NCBI RefSeq assembly: GCF_003857035.1
Contig: NZ_QGSY01000167.1
Coordinates: forward strand, 1 to 64,000
DNA from: Micromonospora arida
Lineage (GTDB): Bacteria > Actinomycetota > Actinomycetes > Mycobacteriales > Micromonosporaceae
DNA length: 64,000 nt
Direction of reading: 5' to 3'
Below, piece by piece: positions 8,755 to 16,200 of the stretch (position 1 is its first letter; every line of letters starts with the position of its first letter). Under the pieces are notes generated by a model, which had not been told where the DNA came from, ran no database searches, and saw only the letters and a list, made by a program, of their open reading frames with translations. Both the position numbers and the translations under genes were made by a program.

Positions 8755-9342
8755 TCACTCGGATTCGGCGAGGATCGCGTACAGCTTGCGTCGGGTCTCG
8801 TCGAGCACCTGGGCGGCCCGCTCACGCTGGTCGTCGGTGCCGTTCATCATCACCTGGCGCAGCGCGTTCATCGCCTGTGCGCCGGAGTCACGGATGTCGT
8901 GCCAGCTGCTCACCGTGCCCTGGGCGACGTCCGCCCACGGCGGGGTCTGCGCGGCCTCGGTGGCCTCCGCCTGACCGGCCTCGGTGACTGTGAATCGCTT
9001 CCGCCCGCCACCGGACTCCTCGGTGCTGGCGACGATCACGCCCTCGTCCTCCAGTAGCTGGAGGGTGGGGTAGATCGAGCCGGGGCTCGGCCGCCACGCA
9101 CCGCCGGTGCGGGAGTCGATCTCCTGGATCATCTCGTAGCCGTGCATCGGCCGCTCGGTGAGCAGGGCCAACACCGAGGCTCGGACGTTGGGGCGTCGGC
9201 CCCGACCTCGTCCGCGGCCCCGGCCGCCCCAGGGGCCGCCGTGTCCGTGCTCGTGGCCGTGCGGACCGGGCGGGACCGGCGGGAAGCCGAACCCCCGCAT
9301 CCGGGCTTCGTGCATTGGGTGGTGCTGTCGGTGGAACCTCAT
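8755..9342 (-). CDS. PadR-family transcriptional regulator
   Basis: A 195-residue PadR regulator. The first 50 residues are rich in His, Gly, Arg and Pro (GPHGHEHGHGG and a GRGRGRGRR run) and are probably disordered, with possible metal binding. A PadR winged helix occupies about 50-125 (VLALLTERPMHGYEM, then SPGSIYPTLQLLEDEG), followed by a C-terminal dimerisation helix. A GGAAGGA ribosome-binding site precedes the ATG. It is divergent from an MFS exporter, and palindromes in the shared promoter region suggest that it represses both itself and the exporter. The inducing ligand is unknown, though drug-responsive PadR/MFS pairs are common. Confidence 0.9.
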   Translation of the reverse strand: MRFHRQHHPMHEARMRGFGFPPVPPGPHGHEHGHGGPWGGRGRGRGRGRRPNVRASVLALLTERPMHGYEMIQEIDSRTGGAWRPSPGSIYPTLQLLEDEGVIVASTEESGGGRKRFTVTEAGQAEATEAAQTPPWADVAQGTVSSWHDIRDSGAQAMNALRQVMMNGTDDQRERAAQVLDETRRKLYAILAESE

Positions 9343-9370
9343 CGTGCTCTTCCTTCCGTAGGACTATCGC

Positions 9371-9406
9371 TGATGCATCAACGATATATCGGCAATGCAT
9401 CGCTGA
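9371..9406. promoter_or_regulatory. PadR operator candidate in the divergent promoter region
   Basis: CGATATATCG at 9382-9391 is a perfect 10-bp palindrome, flanked by two TGATGCAT/AATGCATC-like half-sites (9371-9378 and 9395-9401). AT-rich dyads of this sort between a padR gene and its divergent target are typical PadR sites. A second palindrome, CGTACGTACG, lies at 9426-9435, closer to the exporter gene. Confidence 0.45.
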
Positions 9407-9454
9407 CAACCTTGATCTACCAAACCGTACGTACGTCTTGTTAGAGTGTCGGTC

Positions 9455-10708
9455 ATGCGCCTGCTTCCCCCGCCGGGTCCGGCCCGGGTCCTCACCCTCG
9501 GCACTCTGGTCAAGACCGTCGGGCGGGGCCTCTGGCTCGTCGCCAGCGCGCTCTTCCTCACCCGGTCGGTCGGCCTGTCGGCCACCCAGGTGGGCATCGG
9601 GCTGACCATCTCTGCCCTGGTCGGTGTCCTGGCCAGTGCCCCGAGCGGCTACCTGGCCGACCGCGTCGGCCCACGCGGTGTGCAGGTCGGCGCGCTGTTC
9701 GTCGCCGGCACCCTGACCATCGGCCTGATCGCCGTCCGGTCGTTCCCCACGTTCGTGCTGGTGGGAGCGGCCACCGCGCTCGCCGACGCGGTCGAGCGCG
9801 GTGCCCGCGGCGCGCTGATCGCCGGAGCGATCCCAGCCGACCAGCGGGTCCGCACCCGCGCCTACCTACGAGCCACCACCAACGTCGGGATCTCCGTCGG
9901 CGCCGTCCTCGGCGGTTTCGCCATCGCCGCCGACACCCGAAGCGGCTACGTCGCGCTGATCCTGGCCTCGGCGGCGACATCACTGGCCGCAGCGGTGGTC
10001 TTCCTTCGGCTGCCCGCCGTCGCCCCGGTCGCCGCCCCGACGAACGGTCCTCGGCTGGTCGCCCTACGGGACCGCCCGTTCCTCGCCTTCACCCTGGTCG
10101 ACGGGCTGATGTCGATGCACTTCAGCCTGCTCACCATCGCGCTGCCGCTGTGGATCGCCGGCCACACCCAGGCCCCCATCTGGATGATCTCCGCGTTGAC
10201 GCTGGTCAACACCGTGCTCGTCGTGCTCCTTCAGGTACGCGCCGCAGGTGCCGCCGCCACCCTGCCCGGAGCCGCCCGCGCCGCCCGCCGAGCGGGCGTG
10301 GCCATCGCCCTGGCCTGCGTATTCTTCGCCGCCAGCGGCGCGCTGCCCACCGTCGGCGCGGTGGGCCTGCTCGGCCTCGGGTCACTCGCGCACGTCACCG
10401 GGGAGCTGTGGCACTCCGCAGCCGGCTGGGGGATCTCCTTCGGGCTGGCACCAGCGGACGCCCAGGGGCAGTACCAGGGGGCGTACGGCATGGGCTACGA
10501 ACTGGGCAAGATGCTCGCACCGGTGGTGGTGACCACCCTCGCACTCGGCTGGGGCGTACCTGGCTGGCTCGTGCTCGGTGCCCTGTTTCTCCTGCTCGGA
10601 GCCCTGGTGCCCCCGGTCGTCCGGTGGGCCGGGCGGACCCCGCCTCGTGGAGCCGGTGCCGGCCTTGTCACTCGACCGGCGAAGCAGGGTGCTGATCTGG
10701 CAGGCTGA
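9455..10708 (+). CDS. MFS transporter, probable drug or metabolite exporter
   Basis: A 417-residue, 12-segment major facilitator protein of the inner membrane. The loop between helices 2 and 3 carries the family motif as GYLADRVGPRGVQ. ATG at 9455 is chosen over GTG at 9446. TAGAGT at 9442-9447 sits seven bases before this ATG, so the gene is likely leaderless; no ribosome-binding site is visible. The neighbouring divergent PadR gene and the palindromes between them suggest ligand-induced export. Together the pair interrupts the otherwise conserved ispG-GNAT neighbourhood. The substrate cannot be told from sequence. Confidence 0.88.
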   Translation: MRLLPPPGPARVLTLGTLVKTVGRGLWLVASALFLTRSVGLSATQVGIGLTISALVGVLASAPSGYLADRVGPRGVQVGALFVAGTLTIGLIAVRSFPTFVLVGAATALADAVERGARGALIAGAIPADQRVRTRAYLRATTNVGISVGAVLGGFAIAADTRSGYVALILASAATSLAAAVVFLRLPAVAPVAAPTNGPRLVALRDRPFLAFTLVDGLMSMHFSLLTIALPLWIAGHTQAPIWMISALTLVNTVLVVLLQVRAAGAAATLPGAARAARRAGVAIALACVFFAASGALPTVGAVGLLGLGSLAHVTGELWHSAAGWGISFGLAPADAQGQYQGAYGMGYELGKMLAPVVVTTLALGWGVPGWLVLGALFLLLGALVPPVVRWAGRTPPRGAGAGLVTRPAKQGADLAG

Positions 10709-10713
10709 TAGTC

Positions 10714-11553
10714 GTGCTGACGGTGCCGGTACGCCAACTGGGGGAATCGGAGCGCCGCGCGGTCGAGCGTCTGCTCGACCATGACCCGTTCGCGGGCGCG
10801 CAGGTCGCCGAGCGGATCGCCGCGCGCGGACTCTCCTGGTGGCGGGCCGAGGGCAGAATCCTGGGGTACGGGGCTCGCCGCAACCTCGAGTCACTCTGCT
10901 GGCTCGGCGGCAACCTGACTCCGGTGCTGGCCAATGAAGCCGCAGTTGCTGCCTTCGCCGACCTGCTCGCGGGCGAGGAGCGGCTCTGCTCCTCGATCGT
11001 CGGCCGCGCCGATGCCGTCCTCGGGCTGTGGGACCGCCTCTCCGACACGTGGGGGCCAGCGCGAGACGTCCGCCCCAATCAGCCGCTGCTGGTCACCGAC
11101 ACGCTGCCGCCCGTACCGGCCGATCCGGAGGTACGCCAGGTTCGCTCCGGCGAGGTCGACCGGCTCTTCCCGGCGGCGGTCGCCATGTACACCGAAGAGG
11201 TCGGCGTCTCCCCGCTTGCCGAGGACGGCGGCCGCAGCTACCGCCGGCGGGTCAACGACCTGGTCCGCACCGGTCGCGCGTACGCCCGCGTCATCGACGG
11301 CAAGGTCGTGTTCAAGGCCGAGCTGGCCGTCGTGACCAAGCGGACGGCGCAGATCCAGGGCGTCTGGGTGGCACCGGAGTGGCGAGGCAGGGGGATCGCC
11401 ACCGCCGCCATGGCAGCCGTGGTCCGCGACGCGCTGCTGCGGGTCGCCCCCACCGTCAGCCTGTACGTCAACGACTTCAACCTCTCGGCCCGCCGCGTCT
11501 ACGAGCGCTGCGGCTTCCAGCCGATCGGCACTTTGGCCACCGTCCTCTTCTGA
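10714..11553 (+). CDS. DUF4081-GNAT N-acetyltransferase
   Basis: A 279-residue acetyltransferase with an N-terminal DUF4081 domain (about 1-110) and a C-terminal GNAT domain. The acetyl-CoA loop is at about 214-232 (QGVWVAPEWRGRGIATAAM), and the closing NDFNLSARRVYERCGF segment is the GNAT beta-bulge/helix region. From memory this family follows ispG in many actinobacteria (Rv2867c in M. tuberculosis), so its place here five bases after an inserted MFS gene is informative. CAGGCT at 10701-10706 lies seven bases before the GTG, so it may have its own leaderless promoter as well as read-through from the exporter gene. The substrate is unknown. Confidence 0.9.
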   Translation: MLTVPVRQLGESERRAVERLLDHDPFAGAQVAERIAARGLSWWRAEGRILGYGARRNLESLCWLGGNLTPVLANEAAVAAFADLLAGEERLCSSIVGRADAVLGLWDRLSDTWGPARDVRPNQPLLVTDTLPPVPADPEVRQVRSGEVDRLFPAAVAMYTEEVGVSPLAEDGGRSYRRRVNDLVRTGRAYARVIDGKVVFKAELAVVTKRTAQIQGVWVAPEWRGRGIATAAMAAVVRDALLRVAPTVSLYVNDFNLSARRVYERCGFQPIGTLATVLF

Positions 11554-11588
11554 CCGCTGCGGTCGCTTGCCGGTGGTGCGTCCCGGCG

Positions 11589-11637
11589 AGATCTTGGACA
11601 GTTTCCGTTCTGCGCGAACGGAAAGTGTCCAAGATCT
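11589..11637. repeat. Family B palindrome, copy 2 (inverted relative to copy 1)
   Basis: AGATCTTGGACAGTTTCCGT and its complementary arm are interrupted by a single G-G mismatch at the same position where copy 1 (4675-4727) has C-C. Inverting copy 2 therefore reproduces the arms of copy 1. It lies 35 bases after the GNAT stop codon. Confidence 0.7.
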
Positions 11638-11660
11638 GCGGGTTGCGGAGCACGGAGATG

Positions 11661-11700
11661 CCGCTGGCCGGCACCCCGGGTAGGGGGTGCCGGCCAGCGG
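11661..11700. terminator. Bidirectional hairpin terminator
   Basis: A perfect 17-bp GC-rich stem (11661-11677 with 11684-11700) and a 6-base loop lie between the convergent GNAT and lysozyme-like genes. There is no T-run, as is common in actinobacteria. Confidence 0.75.
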
Positions 11701-11756
11701 TCGGTGTCGTGCGGGTGGTGCTTAGGTGCGCTGGTTCTGCGATGGTGTGGTGCGGG

Positions 11757-12323
11757 TCAGCTGTTCCAGTACTGGCCGACGAGGTCGGTGGCCTGCTGCT
11801 CCCACTGGGCGTAGGCGTCCGGGTAGGCCGACACCTGCACGGTCTGGGCGGCGTCGGTCAGGGGCATGTCCTGCCACCCGTCGACCTGCTTGAGGCCCTT
11901 GAGGAACGCGGTGGTGGAGTAGGCGGGGTCGGTGATCTGCTCCGGCGTACCCCAACCCGAGCTCGGGCGCTGCTGGAACAGGCCCAGCGAGTCGTGGTCG
12001 TTCTTGTCGCCGAGGTGGCCGAGGTTCTCGAGCTTCGACTCCTGCAGGCTCGTCGCGATCGAGATGACCGCGGCCCGCTCCGGGAGGCCGGCCTTCTTGG
12101 TGGCGGCGATGATCGCCTTGACGTTGGCGCTCTGCTCGTCGTTGAGGGTGATGTGGGACTGCTCGCCCTGCGGCTTCGGCGCCGCCGACGGCACGGCCAC
12201 CGCGACCGGCTTGGCATCCACGGCCGGGGTGGCGGCGTGGGCGGCGATCGGGCCGGCGAAGACACCACCGGCGAACGCGAGACCAGCAACAGACAGCATG
12301 CTCTTACGGAAGATCGTATTCAT
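11757..12323 (-). CDS. Secreted lysozyme/transglycosylase-like protein
   Basis: A 188-residue exported protein with a Sec signal peptide ending near residue 30 (AHA). An Ala/Pro/Val-rich linker runs to about residue 55, followed by a domain resembling the SLT/lysozyme fold. The LQESKLENLG segment places the presumed catalytic glutamate at residue 95, and the later DSLGLFQQRPSSGWG stretch is characteristic of the group. It probably cleaves peptidoglycan glycan strands for growth or separation; a non-enzymatic wall-binding role is possible. The start at 12323 is fixed by GAAGGAGC just upstream. A leader of 145-330 nt with three ECF-like promoter motifs precedes it, suggesting envelope or oxidative stress control. 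Confidence 0.8.
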   Translation of the reverse strand: MNTIFRKSMLSVAGLAFAGGVFAGPIAAHAATPAVDAKPVAVAVPSAAPKPQGEQSHITLNDEQSANVKAIIAATKKAGLPERAAVISIATSLQESKLENLGHLGDKNDHDSLGLFQQRPSSGWGTPEQITDPAYSTTAFLKGLKQVDGWQDMPLTDAAQTVQVSAYPDAYAQWEQQATDLVGQYWNS

Positions 12324-12342
12324 CAGGGGTAGCTCCTTCGGG

Positions 12343-12390
12343 GGTAGAACACCCGACCGCCAAAAGGGGGGGCGGCGGCAGGGTGTGAGC
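12343..12390 (-). promoter_or_regulatory. Leader hairpin before the lysozyme-like gene
   Basis: On the minus strand CACCC-TG-CCGCC pairs with GGCGG-TC-GGGTG across a 12-base C-rich loop, ending shortly before the GAAGGAGC ribosome-binding site. It could modulate translation or terminate transcription early. I compared the leader by eye with the c-di-AMP riboswitch known before actinobacterial wall hydrolases and did not find its conserved core. Confidence 0.35.
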
Positions 12391-12475
12391 ACCTCGTCCG
12401 GCGCTGCACAAACAAGGGGAAAGTCTTCGAGGTCGGCGTCTCGACGAGTGAGGGCTCGTGGCGCCGGGTCCCTGT

Positions 12476-12503
12476 GTAACGACCGGGGGGCCGGGGTCAT
12501 TCC
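12476..12503 (-). promoter_or_regulatory. ECF-sigma-like promoter motif, copy C
   Basis: On the minus strand GGAAT, 18 bases, GTTAC. The spacing and sequence match the SigR/SigH-type consensus (GGAAT-N18-GTT) known from Streptomyces and mycobacteria. It is the copy nearest the lysozyme-like gene, about 150 bases from its start codon. Confidence 0.5.
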
Positions 12504-12565
12504 GGGGCTGGCCCATCCCGTCGGCACCCTCATCGAGGCGGTGCCTGCGGCCGTTCGTGGGGATC

Positions 12566-12593
12566 GTAACGACCGGGCGGAGGCCGCCATTCC
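12566..12593 (-). promoter_or_regulatory. ECF-sigma-like promoter motif, copy B
   Basis: Again GGAAT-N18-GTTAC on the minus strand, 90 bases upstream of copy C. The bases just before GTTAC (CCGGTC) are identical to copy C and share GGTC with copy A, so more than the bare hexamers is conserved. Confidence 0.5.
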
Positions 12594-12657
12594 CATCTAC
12601 GACCAGGCCCCAGAAGGTCAGGGCGGCGGGTCGGTGGTGCTGCGATCGTCAGAATGT

Positions 12658-12685
12658 GTAACGACCCCGGGCCAGCCATGATTCC
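12658..12685 (-). promoter_or_regulatory. ECF-sigma-like promoter motif, copy A
   Basis: GGAAT-N18-GTTAC on the minus strand, 92 bases upstream of copy B and about 335 bases from the start codon of the lysozyme-like gene. GTTACACA follows here and at copy C. Confidence 0.5.
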
Positions 12686-12802
12686 AGCCCACGGGTGCGC
12701 CCGACCACAACCCACATCGCCCATAGGCCGACAAACGTTTCAGGCGGCGCAGGGCTCTGGCCATGAAATCACCCCTCTCCCGAGTGATCCACTCGCGTAC
12801 AT

Positions 12803-12857
12803 GAAAGTCGGGGTGTCCCGAACGCCCGGACACCGCGATATCAAGGAAGTCGAGCTG
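12803..12857. repeat. Family A repeat, copy 3 (degenerate)
   Basis: AAGTCGGGGTGTCC is present as in the other two copies and is followed by GGACACC, giving a 7-bp stem. The rest of the right arm has diverged; a second GGAAGTCGAG half follows at 12844-12853, next to a TGATCA. Confidence 0.55.
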
Positions 12858-13225
12858 ATCAAAACCCCTGAAGCGTCGCGGATTGGACAGATCGCGTCAG
12901 ATCAGTCAGAACGCCCATAGGGCTCCGCGCGGCCGCCGGTCCTGCCGCCGCTGCCCCGGGCGTGGGTGGCTCTGTCTCGGGCGTGGCCGGCCCTGGCCCG
13001 GGCGTTGCGGCTCTGCCGGCCTCTGCTGACGTTTGACCCGGAAACTGTCGGCTCGGCCCAGTCGCCACAGTCACCCTGATCGTCGCCGGGCTGCCGTGTC
13101 GCTGTGCTGCCGCCGCCACTGAACGGACTGACGGATGCCCTGCTCAGGGCCGGAAAATCGGTTGAGTTGACGGGGTTGGTGCCGGCAGGCTGAGGTCTCC
13201 GCCCCCCACGTCCCGGAGGACTTTC

Positions 13226-16200
13226 ATGCGCCTGCTCCGTGATCTGTGGGGCACTTCGACCCGTCGTGTGACGATCGTGGCCGTCCTGATCGTGCTGGGC
13301 GCTGCGGGGCAGGCGGGTGCGTCGGCGCTGGCCGGCGCGGTGCTGGTGCATCGTTCGGCCGGCTTCTTCGCCGTACTGGCCGCGGCCCTGGTCGCCGTGG
13401 TCCTCAGCGACCTCGCGGTGAGCCTGCTGATGGCCGGCCTGACCGCGGACTGGTCCGCGGACGTGCGTCGCCGGCTCTGCCGTGTCGCTCTCGGGCAGGA
13501 CCTGCCCACCTTGGAGACCACTCCGGTGGGCGAGTTGCTGGACCGGATCGACGGGGACGTCTACCAGGTGGCGTCGGCAATTCGTAACCAGGGCACCCGG
13601 CTCGCCCAGGGCCTTTGCGTCGGTCTGTTGTCGATGGTCGTTGCGGTGTTCGTGTGGTGGCCGGCCGGGGTCGCGATGCTGCTGCTCACTGTGGTGCTCG
13701 CGGTCGGCCTGCGCCGGCCCACGGCGCGGATCGGCCCGGCCCGGATGGCCGAGGAGGAGGCGTGGTCCGACCTGGCCGCCGTGATGGAGGAGGCGGTGCA
13801 CGGCCAGGACGACGTACGCACCAGTCTGGCGCGGCCGTACGTGCTGCGGTTGTACGCCCGGCGGGCCTCCGCCGTGCTGTCCCGTGGCCTGGTGGTCTGG
13901 GTGCTGTCCGCCCGGGTGGCGACGGTGGCCACCGCGACGATCCGGGCGGGCATCGGCGCGGTGGTGCTCGGCGGTGCCTGGGCGTTGGCCACCGGCCGGA
14001 TCGACGCCGCCCGGCTCACCGCCATCTGGCTGCTCGCCCTGGCCTTCGGGGCGACCGCGGAACACGTCAGCCGGATGGTGCCGGAGATCCAGGAAGCGCT
14101 GGGCGCGTGGGCGCGGGTGCAGTTGCTCTACAAGGCCCGGCAGGAGCCGGTCGGCGGGGCCAGCCCGAGCGAGGGTGACCTGCGCATTCGGGACCTGACA
14201 TTCGGGTACGGGGAGAGTGACCGGGGGGCCGCGCTGCGCGGGCTCAGCCTCACCTTCGCGCGCGGTCGTTCGTACGCGCTGATCGGGCGGACCGGTTCGG
14301 GCAAGTCGACGCTGGCGAAGGTGCTCACCCGGGCGGTCGACGTGCCGCCGGGCACTGTCTTCCTCGGCGGCACCGACCTGTGCGACCTCGACGTCGAGCA
14401 ACTGCGCCGCTGGGTGGCGTTGGTGCCGCAGCGCACCGAGATCCTGGCCGGCACGCTTGCCGAGAACGTGGCGCTCTTCGACCCGGAGTTGCTCGACGCG
14501 GCGGCTCGGGCGCTCGACGAGCTGGGCCTGGCCAGCTGGATCGCCGAGCTGCCGGACGGGTTGACGACCCGGCTGGGGGAGGGCGGGCATGTGCTCTCCG
14601 CCGGTCAGGAGCAGTTGGTGGCGTTCGCCCGGATCCTGGTCCGGGAGCCGCACGTGGTGATCCTCGACGAGGCCACCGCTCGGCTGGACCCGGTCACCGA
14701 GGCGCGGGTGCAGCGGGCCACCGAACGACTGCTGCGCGACCGGATCGGCATCGTCATCGCGCACCGACTCTCCTCCGTGCGCCGCTGTGACGAGGTGGTC
14801 GTCCTGGCCGACGGCGCGGTGGTCGAGGCCGGTCCACTGGAGACGTCGACGCGCTTCGCCGAACTCCTGGCGACCAGCCACGCCGCCGCGTACGCGACGG
14901 TGGTGCCGGCCGGTCGCACCGGCGTCGGCACGGACCTGCTGGTCGGGCCCGGCCCGGCCGACCCCTGGCCGAGCGAGCCGGCACCCGCGCGGGCCGAGCC
15001 GAATGGGCAGACCGCGCGGGCGACAGCGCCGGACGGCCCGCAGGGCGCGGTCGGGCCGGTCCGGGCCGACCCACCGCCGCTGCCGCCGGTGCCGCCGGCC
15101 CGGACGCTGCGGGAGATCTTCCGACTCTGCACCAACGATCCCCGGTACGGTGCGGCCGCGATCGTGCTGTTCCTCGGGCTCAGCCTGCTCGGGCTGGACG
15201 GCCCGGTGCTGCCCTGGCTCTGGGCGGACCTGGTCGACGGGACGGGCAACCCGTACCTGCCGGCGGTGGGGATCGTCGCCGGGTTGCTGGTCACCCTGCC
15301 GCTGCCGTTCTACACCCACGTCTGGTTCCCGCAGTGGTGGGTGCGGCAGATGCTGCGGATCGGCCTTCGCCTGGTGCACGGCCAGACCGGGCCGCGCCGG
15401 GTCAGCTCACACACCCCCGCCGAGGTGGTGGCGCAGGGCGGGGACACCGAACGGGTGGTCCAGCTCGCCGACAACGTGCTGGACCAGGCCGTCGCGCTGG
15501 TGCTCGTGGTCGCCATGACGGCGGTCACCGGCAGCGTCGTACCCGGGCTGTTCTTCCTCGGCACGATGGTCGTCTCCGGGCTGGCCGCGACGTTGTTCGG
15601 GCCGAAGCTGGAGCGTGCGGCCCGGGCGACGGTGGCGGCGCGGGCCTCCTTCGCCACGGCGCTGGTCTCCGCGCTCTCCGCGGCGCGGACGGTGAAGCTC
15701 GCCGGCGCGACCACGGCGGTGCTGCGCCACCTGGCGGGCCTGGACGTGCTGCGCAGCGACCGGCAGCGGCGGGAGATCTCGGTGCAGGTGTGGGCGCGCT
15801 CCACACCGTCGATGGCAAGTGGGCTGTTGCCGATCGGCGCATGGGCGCTCTACCTGAACGGCTCGCTCTCCGCCGGGGCGGTGCTGGTGGCCGTCTCCAC
15901 CCTGGGCGCGGCCCGCTGGTTCGCCTGGACGACGGCGTCCTTGATCTCGCAACTGCCCTCGGCGCGGGTCTGGACCCGGCGCACGGCGGCGATGACCGGG
16001 GTGAGCGCGTACTCCGCGGGGGTGCCGGAGGTCGACCTGACCGCCGGGACGGCGCCCGCGCCGACCATGCCGCCCCGGCATCCGCTGCGCCGGCTGGAGC
16101 TGCGCGGCTTCGGGGTGGTGCACTCCGACGGCACGGTGGCCGTCCGGGACGTGGACCTGACCGTGCAGCGGGGGCAGTTGGTGCTGGTCGTCGGGCCGGT

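Larger units (their letters stand above)
12324..13225. other. 900-bp intergenic region with tandem promoters and a family A repeat
   Basis: No strong gene is seen. Reading on the minus strand towards the lysozyme-like gene it holds three GGAAT-N18-GTTAC motifs (12658-12685, 12566-12593, 12476-12503), a leader hairpin (about 12343-12390) and the gene's ribosome-binding site. A 48-codon reading frame (12764-12618, minus) with a GAGAGGGG site before its ATG overlaps the first motif but has atypical codon choice, so it is not called. A degenerate family A repeat lies at 12803-12857. The remaining 12870-13210 leads to the ABC exporter gene; I find no clear promoter in it. Confidence 0.6.

Noticed and set aside
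12324-12480. c-di-AMP (ydaO-type) riboswitch before the lysozyme-like gene
   Set aside because: Such riboswitches precede actinobacterial wall hydrolases, but I could not find the conserved core segments in this leader; only a simple hairpin is clear.
12902-15379. An 825-codon minus-strand frame opposite the ABC exporter gene
   Set aside because: The plus strand encodes an unmistakable exporter with complete ATPase motifs; the antisense frame has low-complexity Gln/Arg/His content.
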